Assembly (NCBI GenBank): GCA_026192395.1
Contig: WACF01000001.1
Coordinates: 1,635,637-1,699,636, forward strand
Source: Proteobacteria bacterium 005FR1
Lineage (GTDB): Bacteria > Pseudomonadota > Gammaproteobacteria > Pseudomonadales > Cellvibrionaceae
DNA: 64,000 bases
Direction of reading: 5' to 3'
Each line of letters begins with the position of its first letter. The first letter of the stretch is position 1. Made by a program: the position numbers and the translations under genes. The notes below the pieces were generated by a model. The model had not been told where the DNA came from, made no database searches, and saw only the letters and a program-made list of their open reading frames with translations. This document shows, piece after piece, positions 17,873 through 25,834 of the stretch.

Positions 17873-18664
17873 ATGCAAGACATACATGACCTCAGCGGGC
17901 AGGTGGCCCTGGTGACCGGGGCCGGTCAGGGCATCGGCCGACAAATCGCATTGCACTTCGCCGCCCACAATGCGGCGGGTATCGTGGTGAACGACTATTT
18001 TCTCGATCGAGCCGAAGCGGTCGCCGAGGAAGTGAAAGCCGCGGGCGGCAAAGCCATCGCCGTGCAAGCGGACGTCACCGATCTCGAGGCGATGAAAGCA
18101 GCGGTGGCGCAAGCGGAAGAAGCTTTCGGCAAGGTGGATGTGCTGGTCAACAACGCTGGCAGTGCCGGCGCCGAACCCGACGCCAATGCCCGCAAGCCGT
18201 TTTGGGAACACGGTCCCGAGGCCTGGAACAGTTTCATTCAGGTTAATTTCTATGGCGTGATCAATGCCTGCACGGCCGTCATCCCCGGCATGATCGAGCG
18301 CAACCACGGACGCATTGTCACCGTGATTTCGGACGCGGGTCGCGTCGGCGAAACCGGTCTGGAAGTCTACTCCGGTGCAAAGGCAGGTGCGGCCGGATTC
18401 AGCCGCGCTATTGCCCGCAGCCTCGGTCGCTATCAGATCACTGCCAACTGCGTTGCCATCGCCGCGACGCTGACTCCGGCAATCAAAAAGCGGCTGGAAG
18501 CTGACCCCGAGCGCTACAAAAAGATTATGTCGAAATATGTGATTCGCCGCCCCGGCGCACCGGAAGACGTGGCCAATATGGTGCTGTTCCTTTCCTCCGG
18601 CGCCAGCTCCTGGATCACCGGCCAAACCTACCCGGTAAACGGCGGTTTCTCTTTCAACCTCTGA
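17873..18664 (+). CDS. Short-chain dehydrogenase/reductase
   Basis: 263 residues, classical SDR: GAGQGIGR nucleotide motif, NNAG, Ser in TVISDAG and the Tyr/Lys pair as YSGAKAG. AAGGAAG sits 7 bases before the ATG. It lies between the acyl-CoA ligase and crotonase genes with short gaps, which fits a 3-hydroxyacyl-CoA dehydrogenase role in the same pathway (inference). The FabG-like C-terminus (GQTYPVNGGFSF) is typical. Confidence 0.86.
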   Translation: MQDIHDLSGQVALVTGAGQGIGRQIALHFAAHNAAGIVVNDYFLDRAEAVAEEVKAAGGKAIAVQADVTDLEAMKAAVAQAEEAFGKVDVLVNNAGSAGAEPDANARKPFWEHGPEAWNSFIQVNFYGVINACTAVIPGMIERNHGRIVTVISDAGRVGETGLEVYSGAKAGAAGFSRAIARSLGRYQITANCVAIAATLTPAIKKRLEADPERYKKIMSKYVIRRPGAPEDVANMVLFLSSGASSWITGQTYPVNGGFSFNL

Positions 18665-18707
18665 TGACGCGCCGGTGCGCCGGCTCGTCCGACTATTCGG
18701 GAATTGT

Positions 18708-19484
18708 ATGAGCGACGTAGAACAGCGCAACATTCTGACGGAGCGACATGGCTCCATTTTGTTGATCACCATCAACCGGCCCAATGCCAGGAATGCATTC
18801 GACAATCTGACTTCCCGGCAGATGAACGAAGCTATGGACTTGCTTGAAGAAGACGACAGCTTGTTCATGGGCGTTATCACCGGTGCCGGTGGCACCTTCT
18901 CCGCCGGGGCGGATCTGATTGAAGCCGGCAGCGGCGTAAAAAGAGAACGACCACCCCGCGGCGGATTCGGTGTGTTCGCCAAGCCGCCTCGCAAACCGCT
19001 GATCGCAGCCGTCGAAGGTTATGCAGTGGGGGGTGGCTTCGAGCTGTGTCTGACTTGCGACATCATCATTGCCGCCGAAACGGCAAGGCTCGGGCTTCCC
19101 GAGGTGCGCCACAGTGTGGTGGCTATTGGCGGCGGTCTGTTTCGCTTGCCCAAGCGCATGCCCTACCACCTGGCCATGGAACTGGCGCTTACCGGAGAAT
19201 TGCGGGAGGCCGAGTTTTTTCACCGCGTGGGCGTGGTGAATCGATTGGTGAAAGAAGGCGAAGCGCTGGACGAGGCGCTGGCCTTTGCCGAGAAGCTACT
19301 CAAGAACGGTCCGACGGCGCTGGCCGCCAGCAAGCAGATAATGCGGCAGGCCTTCGATTGGCGGGATGAAGACGCCTGGACTGAGCAGATGCTCTACGCG
19401 CGTGTTGCCCTGGAGTCGGAGGATCGCAAGGAGGGCTTGCAGGCTTTTAAGGACAAGCGCAAGCCCGCCTGGAAAGGACGCTAA
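18708..19484 (+). CDS. Enoyl-CoA hydratase/isomerase (crotonase) family protein
   Basis: 258 residues. The oxyanion-hole segments GTFSAGADL and GYAVGGGFEL are present, and both glutamates of classical hydratases occur (in GGGFEL and GLPEV), so hydration of a 2-enoyl-CoA is plausible. The C-terminal helical part (YARVALESEDRKEGLQAFKDKRKP) is canonical. ATG 18708 starts the family-like N-terminus; a longer frame from 18675 adds 11 residues with no ribosome site. It ends the ligase-SDR-crotonase run. Confidence 0.88.
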   Translation: MSDVEQRNILTERHGSILLITINRPNARNAFDNLTSRQMNEAMDLLEEDDSLFMGVITGAGGTFSAGADLIEAGSGVKRERPPRGGFGVFAKPPRKPLIAAVEGYAVGGGFELCLTCDIIIAAETARLGLPEVRHSVVAIGGGLFRLPKRMPYHLAMELALTGELREAEFFHRVGVVNRLVKEGEALDEALAFAEKLLKNGPTALAASKQIMRQAFDWRDEDAWTEQMLYARVALESEDRKEGLQAFKDKRKPAWKGR

Positions 19485-19736
19485 TCGAGCGTGCCACAAA
19501 GCATCGGCAGACGAAAGCTTTTCCAAACGCCCGACCTTCACAGGTGGCCTGTGAACGGACTTGGTTCTTCCTGAAACACAACGAAAGCGAAATAAAAGAG
19601 ATAAGTATGATCGCGAGTCCCATTCCGATTCTCCGCCGCTTTGCTCTCGCCGTCGCACAGCAGGCGAAGGCATCATCCATTTAAATGTTTTCAGTTTAGT
19701 TATCCAACGAATCCGCACTAGACGAGGAGAATGATC

Positions 19737-21146
19737 ATGACAAGCTATGCAATGCTCATCGATGGAAAATTGGTAGCAGGCAGCGAGGAGTTCGACGTAA
19801 TCAATCCTGCCGACGAAACCGTGGTGGCGAAAGCGCCTAACGCTACGGACGCTCAACTGGACGAGGCGGTGGCAGCGGCAGAGCGGGCCTTCAAGTCCTG
19901 GCGCAAAACCACTGCCGCAGAGCGAGGGGAAGTGCTGTTGCGCATTGCGGATGTCATCGAAGAAAACGCCGAGGAGTTGATCGATTTACTGGTGTCGGAA
20001 CAGGGCAAGTCGCGCAAGCAGGCTGAGCGGGAAGTGTTGCAACAGGGCGCAGCCGGTCTGAAGTTGCGCTCCAAACTGGCGCTCGAGCCGAAGGTCGTCC
20101 AGGACGACGAGCAGGGCCGGGTGGAACTCCATTACCGCCCATTGGGCGTAGCGGCGGCTATTGTGCCCTGGAATTTCCCCTTCGGAATCGCCATCGGCAA
20201 ACTGGCCACGGCCTTGGCGGCGGGCTGCACATTGATCCTGAAGCCTTCTCCTTTTACCCCCTTGTCCACCCTGCGACTCGGTGAGTTGATCAAGGATATC
20301 GTGCCGGCGGGTGTACTGAACATTCTCTCGGGCGACGACAGCTTCGGTCCCAAACTGACGGCGCATCCGGGTATCAGGAAGATCTCCTTTACCGGCTCCA
20401 TCGCGACGGGGAAAAAGGTGATGGAAAGCGCAGCCCGTGATCTGAAGCGGGTGACGCTTGAACTAGGCGGTAACGACGCAGCGATTGTGCTGGACGATGT
20501 CGACGCGGAGAAGATTGCCCTGCCCTTGTTCATGGGTGCCTTTATCAACTCCGGGCAAACCTGTGTTGCAATCAAACGAATCTATGCACACGAGTCTGTC
20601 TACGAACCTCTGGTGCAGGCGGTGGGCGCGATTGCCCGACAAGCCAAGGTAGGGCCGGGCAAGGATCCCGAGTCGGCGTTGGGACCGGTGCAGAATCGCC
20701 TGCAATACGAGCGCGTGCTCAAAGTTCTGGATACCGTGAAATCGGGACAGGGCCGCATCGTCGCAGGTGGCGAAATTGCGGCAGGGAAAGGCTACTTTGT
20801 TCCTCCCACTATCGTGGCGGACGTGCAGGAAGGCTGTCCCCTCGTGGATGAGGAAACCTTCGGCCCTATATTGCCCATCATCAAGTACAGTGAGGTGGAC
20901 GATGCGATTCACCGAGCCAATGCGAGCGGTTATGGCCTGGGCGGATCGGTCTGGAGCACTAATGAAGAACGAGCTGCCGAAATTGCACGACAACTGGATA
21001 CGGGTTCCGCCTGGGTCAATCAGCATCCGTCACTGAGCCCGTTAGTGCCCTTCGGTGGTGCCAAACAATCGGGGCTTGGAACAGAATCGGGTATCGAAGG
21101 ATTGAAAGGATTCTGCCAGTTACACGTGGTGAACATTCGTAGATAG
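19737..21146 (+). CDS. Aldehyde dehydrogenase (NAD(P)+-dependent)
   Basis: 469 residues, complete ALDH fold: GPVQNR, the general-base Glu in LELGGND and the nucleophilic Cys in NSGQTCVAI. The cofactor region PWNFPFGIAIGKLATALAAG is standard. GAGGAG is 7 bases before ATG 19737; the in-frame ATG at 19731 is too close to it. It probably oxidises an aldehyde released in the locus, either by the aldolase-like enzyme or by the quinoprotein dehydrogenase (inference). 252 bases separate it from the crotonase gene, so it may have its own promoter. Confidence 0.9.
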   Translation: MTSYAMLIDGKLVAGSEEFDVINPADETVVAKAPNATDAQLDEAVAAAERAFKSWRKTTAAERGEVLLRIADVIEENAEELIDLLVSEQGKSRKQAEREVLQQGAAGLKLRSKLALEPKVVQDDEQGRVELHYRPLGVAAAIVPWNFPFGIAIGKLATALAAGCTLILKPSPFTPLSTLRLGELIKDIVPAGVLNILSGDDSFGPKLTAHPGIRKISFTGSIATGKKVMESAARDLKRVTLELGGNDAAIVLDDVDAEKIALPLFMGAFINSGQTCVAIKRIYAHESVYEPLVQAVGAIARQAKVGPGKDPESALGPVQNRLQYERVLKVLDTVKSGQGRIVAGGEIAAGKGYFVPPTIVADVQEGCPLVDEETFGPILPIIKYSEVDDAIHRANASGYGLGGSVWSTNEERAAEIARQLDTGSAWVNQHPSLSPLVPFGGAKQSGLGTESGIEGLKGFCQLHVVNIRR

Positions 21147-21209
21147 CGCTGGTAGTCAGATGCTGATTCGATCTACAAATACTAAAAGCCAAAAAAACGA
21201 GGGCTGGAT

Positions 21210-22538
21210 ATGTACAAAGGTACCGGCAACAAATCTGTTTTCACTGCACTGGCCGTCATGCTCCTTGGGCTGGCGGCATGCGGCTCCGAATCCGAAGAGG
21301 TGATGGGCGCGCAAGGAGATCGTATCAGCCAGGCGAAGGTGCATCAGGTGAAAACGCGGGGGCAGGAAAGAGGAGGTTTTTCCGAACGACCCCAGACGCC
21401 GCGCATCGAACCCACCAGCAAAAGCAATCCCGCACTGACCGAGGCCCAGCGGGCAATGCTCGACAGCCGCCCGGATTACAACCTCTACAAGACGCTGGTC
21501 CACCACGTGGAGTTGTATAACCACTGGAGCCCTCTCGGTCGCGTGCTACTCAACGCTTCCACCCTGCCCGCTCGGGATCGGGAAATCATCATGTTGAGGA
21601 TGGGCTGGCTCTGTCAGTCGGAGTATGAATGGGCGCAGCACGCACGTATCGCGACAGCGGAAAACATCGGCATGACCGCCGAGGAAATCCACCGCATTGC
21701 CGCCGCACCGGATGCGAAAGAGTGGACTCCGTTCGAGCGCACGCTGATGGATATGGTGGACGAACTGCGTTACGAGGCGATGATCAGCGATGAAACCTGG
21801 CTGGCTTTGCGTGCGCGGTACTCGGAACAGGAAGTCATGGACGCTCTGTTTACAGCCGCGCAGTACCAGTTGGTTTCCGTGGTCTTGAATAGTACCGGTA
21901 TCCAGCTGGACCCAGTGCTCGAGTTTCGCCTGCCCACTGACTTGCCACAGCCGATGCTTGCGTCCAGGCCTGACAACGAAAAGCTGAAGCAGCCGCGAAT
22001 CCAGCCAATGTCGTTGGACGCGATGAGCCCAAGGCAGCGTGAGTTGGTACAGCCGCATCTGGATGAGAAAGGCGGTCTTTTGAATCTCTACGCCACGATG
22101 GCCAATCATCCGGATTTGTATGGCCCTCGAGCCACTTTTGGCCGTTATTTGATGCGCGGCACCAGCTTGCCGGCAAGTAGCCGGGAACTGCTGATCTTGC
22201 GCACCGCCTGGTTGATTAATTCGGCCTACGAATGGGGCCACCACGTGCCGATCGCTCGCGAGGCTGGCGTGAGCGACGCCCAGATCGACGCCATTGTTGC
22301 AGGCCCGGATGCAAGGTTATGGAACGAAGAGCAGCGCGCCCTTTTACAGGCAGCCGATCAGTTGCGTCGCGAGGCTTTCATCCATGATGAAACCTGGCAG
22401 ACACTGACGCAGTACTACGATCCCCAGGCCTTGGTGGAAATCGTCTTCACCGTGGGCGGCTACACGATGACAGGTCTGGCTATCAACTCCTTTGGCATTC
22501 AGTTGGAGCCGGGCTATCCGGCCTTTCCCAAGCAGTAA
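21210..22538 (+). CDS. Lipoprotein with two carboxymuconolactone-decarboxylase-like domains
   Basis: 442 residues. A lipoprotein signal ends in the lipobox LGLAAC. Two homologous CMD-like modules follow (about residues 85-240 and 265-435): each has SxLPAxxRE(I/L)xxLR and the motif SxYEWxxH (YEWAQH and YEWGHH), and each ends in GIQL-(D/E)-P. CMD proteins include decarboxylases, lactonases and peroxidase-like AhpD proteins; the internal duplication plus lipid anchor is unusual. It lies 27 bases upstream of the quinoprotein gene, so a role in the same periplasmic oxidation is likely. The reaction is unknown. Confidence 0.82.
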   Translation: MYKGTGNKSVFTALAVMLLGLAACGSESEEVMGAQGDRISQAKVHQVKTRGQERGGFSERPQTPRIEPTSKSNPALTEAQRAMLDSRPDYNLYKTLVHHVELYNHWSPLGRVLLNASTLPARDREIIMLRMGWLCQSEYEWAQHARIATAENIGMTAEEIHRIAAAPDAKEWTPFERTLMDMVDELRYEAMISDETWLALRARYSEQEVMDALFTAAQYQLVSVVLNSTGIQLDPVLEFRLPTDLPQPMLASRPDNEKLKQPRIQPMSLDAMSPRQRELVQPHLDEKGGLLNLYATMANHPDLYGPRATFGRYLMRGTSLPASSRELLILRTAWLINSAYEWGHHVPIAREAGVSDAQIDAIVAGPDARLWNEEQRALLQAADQLRREAFIHDETWQTLTQYYDPQALVEIVFTVGGYTMTGLAINSFGIQLEPGYPAFPKQ

Positions 22539-22565
22539 GCCAGCCAGAAAAACGCGAAGAGGACG

Positions 22566-24803
22566 ATGAAAATGGGACGAAGAACCAGCATCGCGATGGC
22601 TGTAGCCTTACTGGGGACGGCTCAGGCGAGCGCCCAGTACGGTGCGCCTGACGGCGAATGGCATACCTGGGGTGGCGATGCGGGCTTCACCCGCTATTCC
22701 GCTCTGGAACAAATCAACAAGAGCAACGCGGATCAGCTGCAAGTGGTGTGGCGCTGGCAGTCACTGCCGCACGGCGAGCGCCCCGACGGCAATCTCAAAG
22801 CCACGCCATTGATGGTGGACGGCGTTCTCTATACGCCCACCGGACTTCATCAGGCGGCGGCCATCGATCCGGCGACCGGTGAGACTTTGTGGCTGTTTTC
22901 GCCGGAGCCCGCCGATCTTGGCGGGCGCAGCGCGGCGCTCAGCAGCCGCTCATTGGCCTACTGGAGCGACGGCAAGCAAAAGCGTTTGTTTCACAACACC
23001 CTGGACGGGCGCTTGATTTCGATCGACGCCAAGACCGGCAAGGCCGATCCCGACTTCGGGACAAATGGTGCTGTTTACCTGAAGGAAAACCTCACCGACC
23101 GCGATGTGCCTTTCGTCGGCTCCTCCTCGCCCCCAACGGTAGTTGGCGATGTGGTGGTTGCCCAGGTGGTTACCTATATCACCGCACCGAACAAGGAGGC
23201 GCCGCCCGGCCATATCCGCGGATACGACGCGAGAAGCGGCGAACTGCTGTGGACCTTCCATACCATTCCGCAGAAAGGCGAATTCGGCAACCATACCTGG
23301 GAAAACGACTCCTGGCGCTACACCGGGAATACTGGCGTCTGGAGCATGATGAGTGCGGATCTGGAAAACGGCTACATTTACTTGCCGGTGGAAGCGCCTA
23401 CTCACGATTTCTACGGCGGACACCGTCTCGGGGACAACCTGTTTGCACAAAGCCTGATTTGCCTGGATGCAAAGACCGGCAAGCGGGTTTGGCATTTCCA
23501 GACGGTCCACCACCCGCTATGGGACTACGATCCACCAGCGGCACCGATCCTTGGCGACATCACCGTCAACGGCGAACGCATCAAGGCGGTGACACAACTC
23601 ACGAAGCAGGGCCTCTCGTTCGTGTTCAACCGGCTGACGGGTGAACCTGTGTGGCCCATCGAGGAACGTCCCGTCCCCAAATCGCCAGTGCCCGGAGAGC
23701 GCAGTGCGCCCACCCAGCCATTTCCAACCAAACCCGCGCCCTATGAGCCACTGGGCTACGACGAGGACCACCTGATCGACTTCACCCCGCAACTGCGGGC
23801 AGAGGCCATTGCCATCGCCAAACAATATGTTCGTGGTCTCTTGTACACTCCGCCGACGCGAGTGAAGGAAAACGGCACACAAGGTACCTGGGTTAATCCC
23901 GGCTATGGTGGCGGCGCCAACTGGAACGGCGGCGCCTTCGATCCGGAAACCGGGATGATGTTTGTCCCCACCCGCAACAACCCCATGATTGCCCGTCTCA
24001 CCGAGGCGGACCCCGACCTCACCGACTGGGATTACATTCGTGCGACCACGATGAGCGCACCCAGCGTTCGTGGGCTGCCCATTGCCAAACCACCCTGGAG
24101 CAAAATTACCGCGACGGACATGAACAAAGGCGAGCATGTCTGGTGGCGTTCCATCGGACCGGCGCCGGACTATGTGCGCAACCATCCGGACTTGAAGAAC
24201 CTCGGTCTGGATTTTGAAAACATGGGCTACCCCAGCGTTCGGCCCCCGGTGCTGGCCACCAAATCCCTGCTGTTTTCGGCCGAAAGCGGCAATCTCAGCG
24301 GCGATCCCGGTGGCCGCTTATTTCGGGCCTACGACAAAACGACCGGGGCAACCGTCGCGGAAATCGAGCTGCCCGCCAAAGCCTCCGGCGGCCCCATGAC
24401 TTATCTGCATGACGGCAGACAGTACATCGTGGTGGCGGTGGCCACTGCCGAACATCCGGCGGAGCTGGTCGCTTTGGCGCTTCCCGACGAGAACGACCGC
24501 GACGAGGTCAACATCGTTAGAAATACCGCCAAGACATCTTCCAGCGAGTCGACCATCCAAGTGAGCCAGGCCGAACGGGATCAAGGAAAAGCGGTGTTCG
24601 CTGGCTACTGCGCCAGCTGCCACGGCAGTGATGGTCAGGGGCTTCCTGGTGGAGCGCCGGACCTGTCCGGGCTTTCCAATCTGCAACGAATTATTCGCGC
24701 CGTGAGCCAGGGAGGCGTTGAAATGCCTCCAATGCAGACCATGCTCACGGAACAGGAGATCGAGGCTGTGAGCAAGTTCATCGCCACACAGTTCGCCGAC
24801 TGA
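22566..24803 (+). CDS. PQQ-dependent quinohemoprotein dehydrogenase with C-terminal cytochrome c
   Basis: About 745 residues: a Sec signal peptide (AMAVALLGTAQASAQ), an eight-bladed PQQ propeller with W-motif repeats (ATGETLWLF, SGELLWTFH, KTGKRVWHF), the catalytic-type Asp in WDYDPPAAP, and a C-terminal cytochrome c with heme site CASCH and MPPM as probable axial Met. It would oxidise an alcohol, sugar or aldehyde in the periplasm and pass electrons to its own heme. ATG 22572 is slightly better spaced from GAGG than 22566. Neighbouring CMD and VOC genes are close enough for an operon. Confidence 0.9.
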   Translation: MKMGRRTSIAMAVALLGTAQASAQYGAPDGEWHTWGGDAGFTRYSALEQINKSNADQLQVVWRWQSLPHGERPDGNLKATPLMVDGVLYTPTGLHQAAAIDPATGETLWLFSPEPADLGGRSAALSSRSLAYWSDGKQKRLFHNTLDGRLISIDAKTGKADPDFGTNGAVYLKENLTDRDVPFVGSSSPPTVVGDVVVAQVVTYITAPNKEAPPGHIRGYDARSGELLWTFHTIPQKGEFGNHTWENDSWRYTGNTGVWSMMSADLENGYIYLPVEAPTHDFYGGHRLGDNLFAQSLICLDAKTGKRVWHFQTVHHPLWDYDPPAAPILGDITVNGERIKAVTQLTKQGLSFVFNRLTGEPVWPIEERPVPKSPVPGERSAPTQPFPTKPAPYEPLGYDEDHLIDFTPQLRAEAIAIAKQYVRGLLYTPPTRVKENGTQGTWVNPGYGGGANWNGGAFDPETGMMFVPTRNNPMIARLTEADPDLTDWDYIRATTMSAPSVRGLPIAKPPWSKITATDMNKGEHVWWRSIGPAPDYVRNHPDLKNLGLDFENMGYPSVRPPVLATKSLLFSAESGNLSGDPGGRLFRAYDKTTGATVAEIELPAKASGGPMTYLHDGRQYIVVAVATAEHPAELVALALPDENDRDEVNIVRNTAKTSSSESTIQVSQAERDQGKAVFAGYCASCHGSDGQGLPGGAPDLSGLSNLQRIIRAVSQGGVEMPPMQTMLTEQEIEAVSKFIATQFAD

Positions 24804-24824
24804 CAACCTCACTGGAGAACAATA

Positions 24825-25637
24825 ATGTTGAATAAAGCCGCTAAACGGTTGTGGGGCACACTCTGTCTCGTCATGGTTGCCATCACCGCTCACGGAGAAA
24901 CCCAGCAGGCCCATGCCATCGGAATGGCGAAGCTGATCGTCGATGACCTGCAAAGCAATCAGGCCTTTTACGAAAAGTTCTTCGGACTGGAGGAAACCCG
25001 TCGTTTCGATTATGCGCCGGATGTTTTTGTGGAAAGCATCATGGGCTTTGCCGATAGCGACGCAAAACTCGCGCTTCTGGAGCCCCGCTCCGAAGAGCCC
25101 TTGCCCAAAAGCCAATTTCCGGTGGTACTGATCTACACGCCCGAGTTCGATGCAGTAACCGAACGGTTGAAGGAGGCCGGCCACGGTGTGCGCGTTCTTC
25201 CGACAGGCCCTGACATGCGGATTGCGATTACGCGTGACCCCAGTGGCAATACGGTGGAAATATACGGCCGGGAGGGCGTTTATGAGGTGGGCGGCGCGAA
25301 GTTGATCGTCGACAGTCGCGAGAAAGCGGAAGCTTTCTACAGTGACCTGCTCGGAGCCGAAGCGGGTCAGCGCTTTGTCACCGACCGTTATGACGAGGTA
25401 CTGATGGGATTCGGGAGTGGGCCATTCCTGGCCCTATTCGAACCGAAAGCCGAAGCGCCGCTTAGGAAAAGTCGCTTCCCGGTTGTCGCCATTTACACCA
25501 ATACCTTCGATCAGGTCATTGGTCGGCTCGAGGAAAACGGCGTTTCGTTTCAGCGTATCGCAACGGGTGATTCCGGCTTGCGCATCGTCATTTTCCGGGA
25601 TCCCGCTGGCAATGGTGTCGAGCTAATCAGTCGCTAA
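24825..25637 (+). CDS. Exported tandem VOC (glyoxalase/dioxygenase-fold) protein
   Basis: 270 residues with a signal peptide (LCLVMVAITAHGE) and two VOC modules, each opening with AKLIVD and containing the paired beta-alpha-beta units (NQAFYEKFFGLEE; AEAFYSDLLGAEA) and ending with RDPSGNTVEIY or RDPAGNGVELI. Most VOC proteins are cytoplasmic, so export is notable. Usual metal ligands are only partly evident (the Glu near each end), so catalysis is uncertain. It follows the quinoprotein gene by 21 bases with GGAGA before the ATG and is probably co-expressed. Confidence 0.82.
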   Translation: MLNKAAKRLWGTLCLVMVAITAHGETQQAHAIGMAKLIVDDLQSNQAFYEKFFGLEETRRFDYAPDVFVESIMGFADSDAKLALLEPRSEEPLPKSQFPVVLIYTPEFDAVTERLKEAGHGVRVLPTGPDMRIAITRDPSGNTVEIYGREGVYEVGGAKLIVDSREKAEAFYSDLLGAEAGQRFVTDRYDEVLMGFGSGPFLALFEPKAEAPLRKSRFPVVAIYTNTFDQVIGRLEENGVSFQRIATGDSGLRIVIFRDPAGNGVELISR

Positions 25638-25834
25638 ACGTCCAATGACGTCGGAGCGACTCCAGGCCGAGGCGGATACTCCTTCCTCCTCGACCGCTAC
25701 ATGCAATTTTTGAATGCCCCAAGCCTCCCCGTTTTTAGTGCAGTCGCACTTGGACCAACTCAGAAATAAGTAGTATGGTTCGTCAGTACAGTCCATCGCG
25801 GTGGATCGACAGACAACAACGGGGGAATAGAATA

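Noticed and set aside
17813-18994. 393-residue minus-strand open frame
   Set aside because: Shadow of the SDR and crotonase genes, whose motifs are on the plus strand.
16278-21146. Feruloyl-type fcs-ech-vdh route (CoA ligase, hydratase/aldolase, aldehyde dehydrogenase)
   Set aside because: The crotonase has ordinary hydratase glutamates and lacks the sequence I associate with hydroxycinnamoyl-CoA hydratase/lyases; the aldolase role is better given to the Ltp2-like protein.
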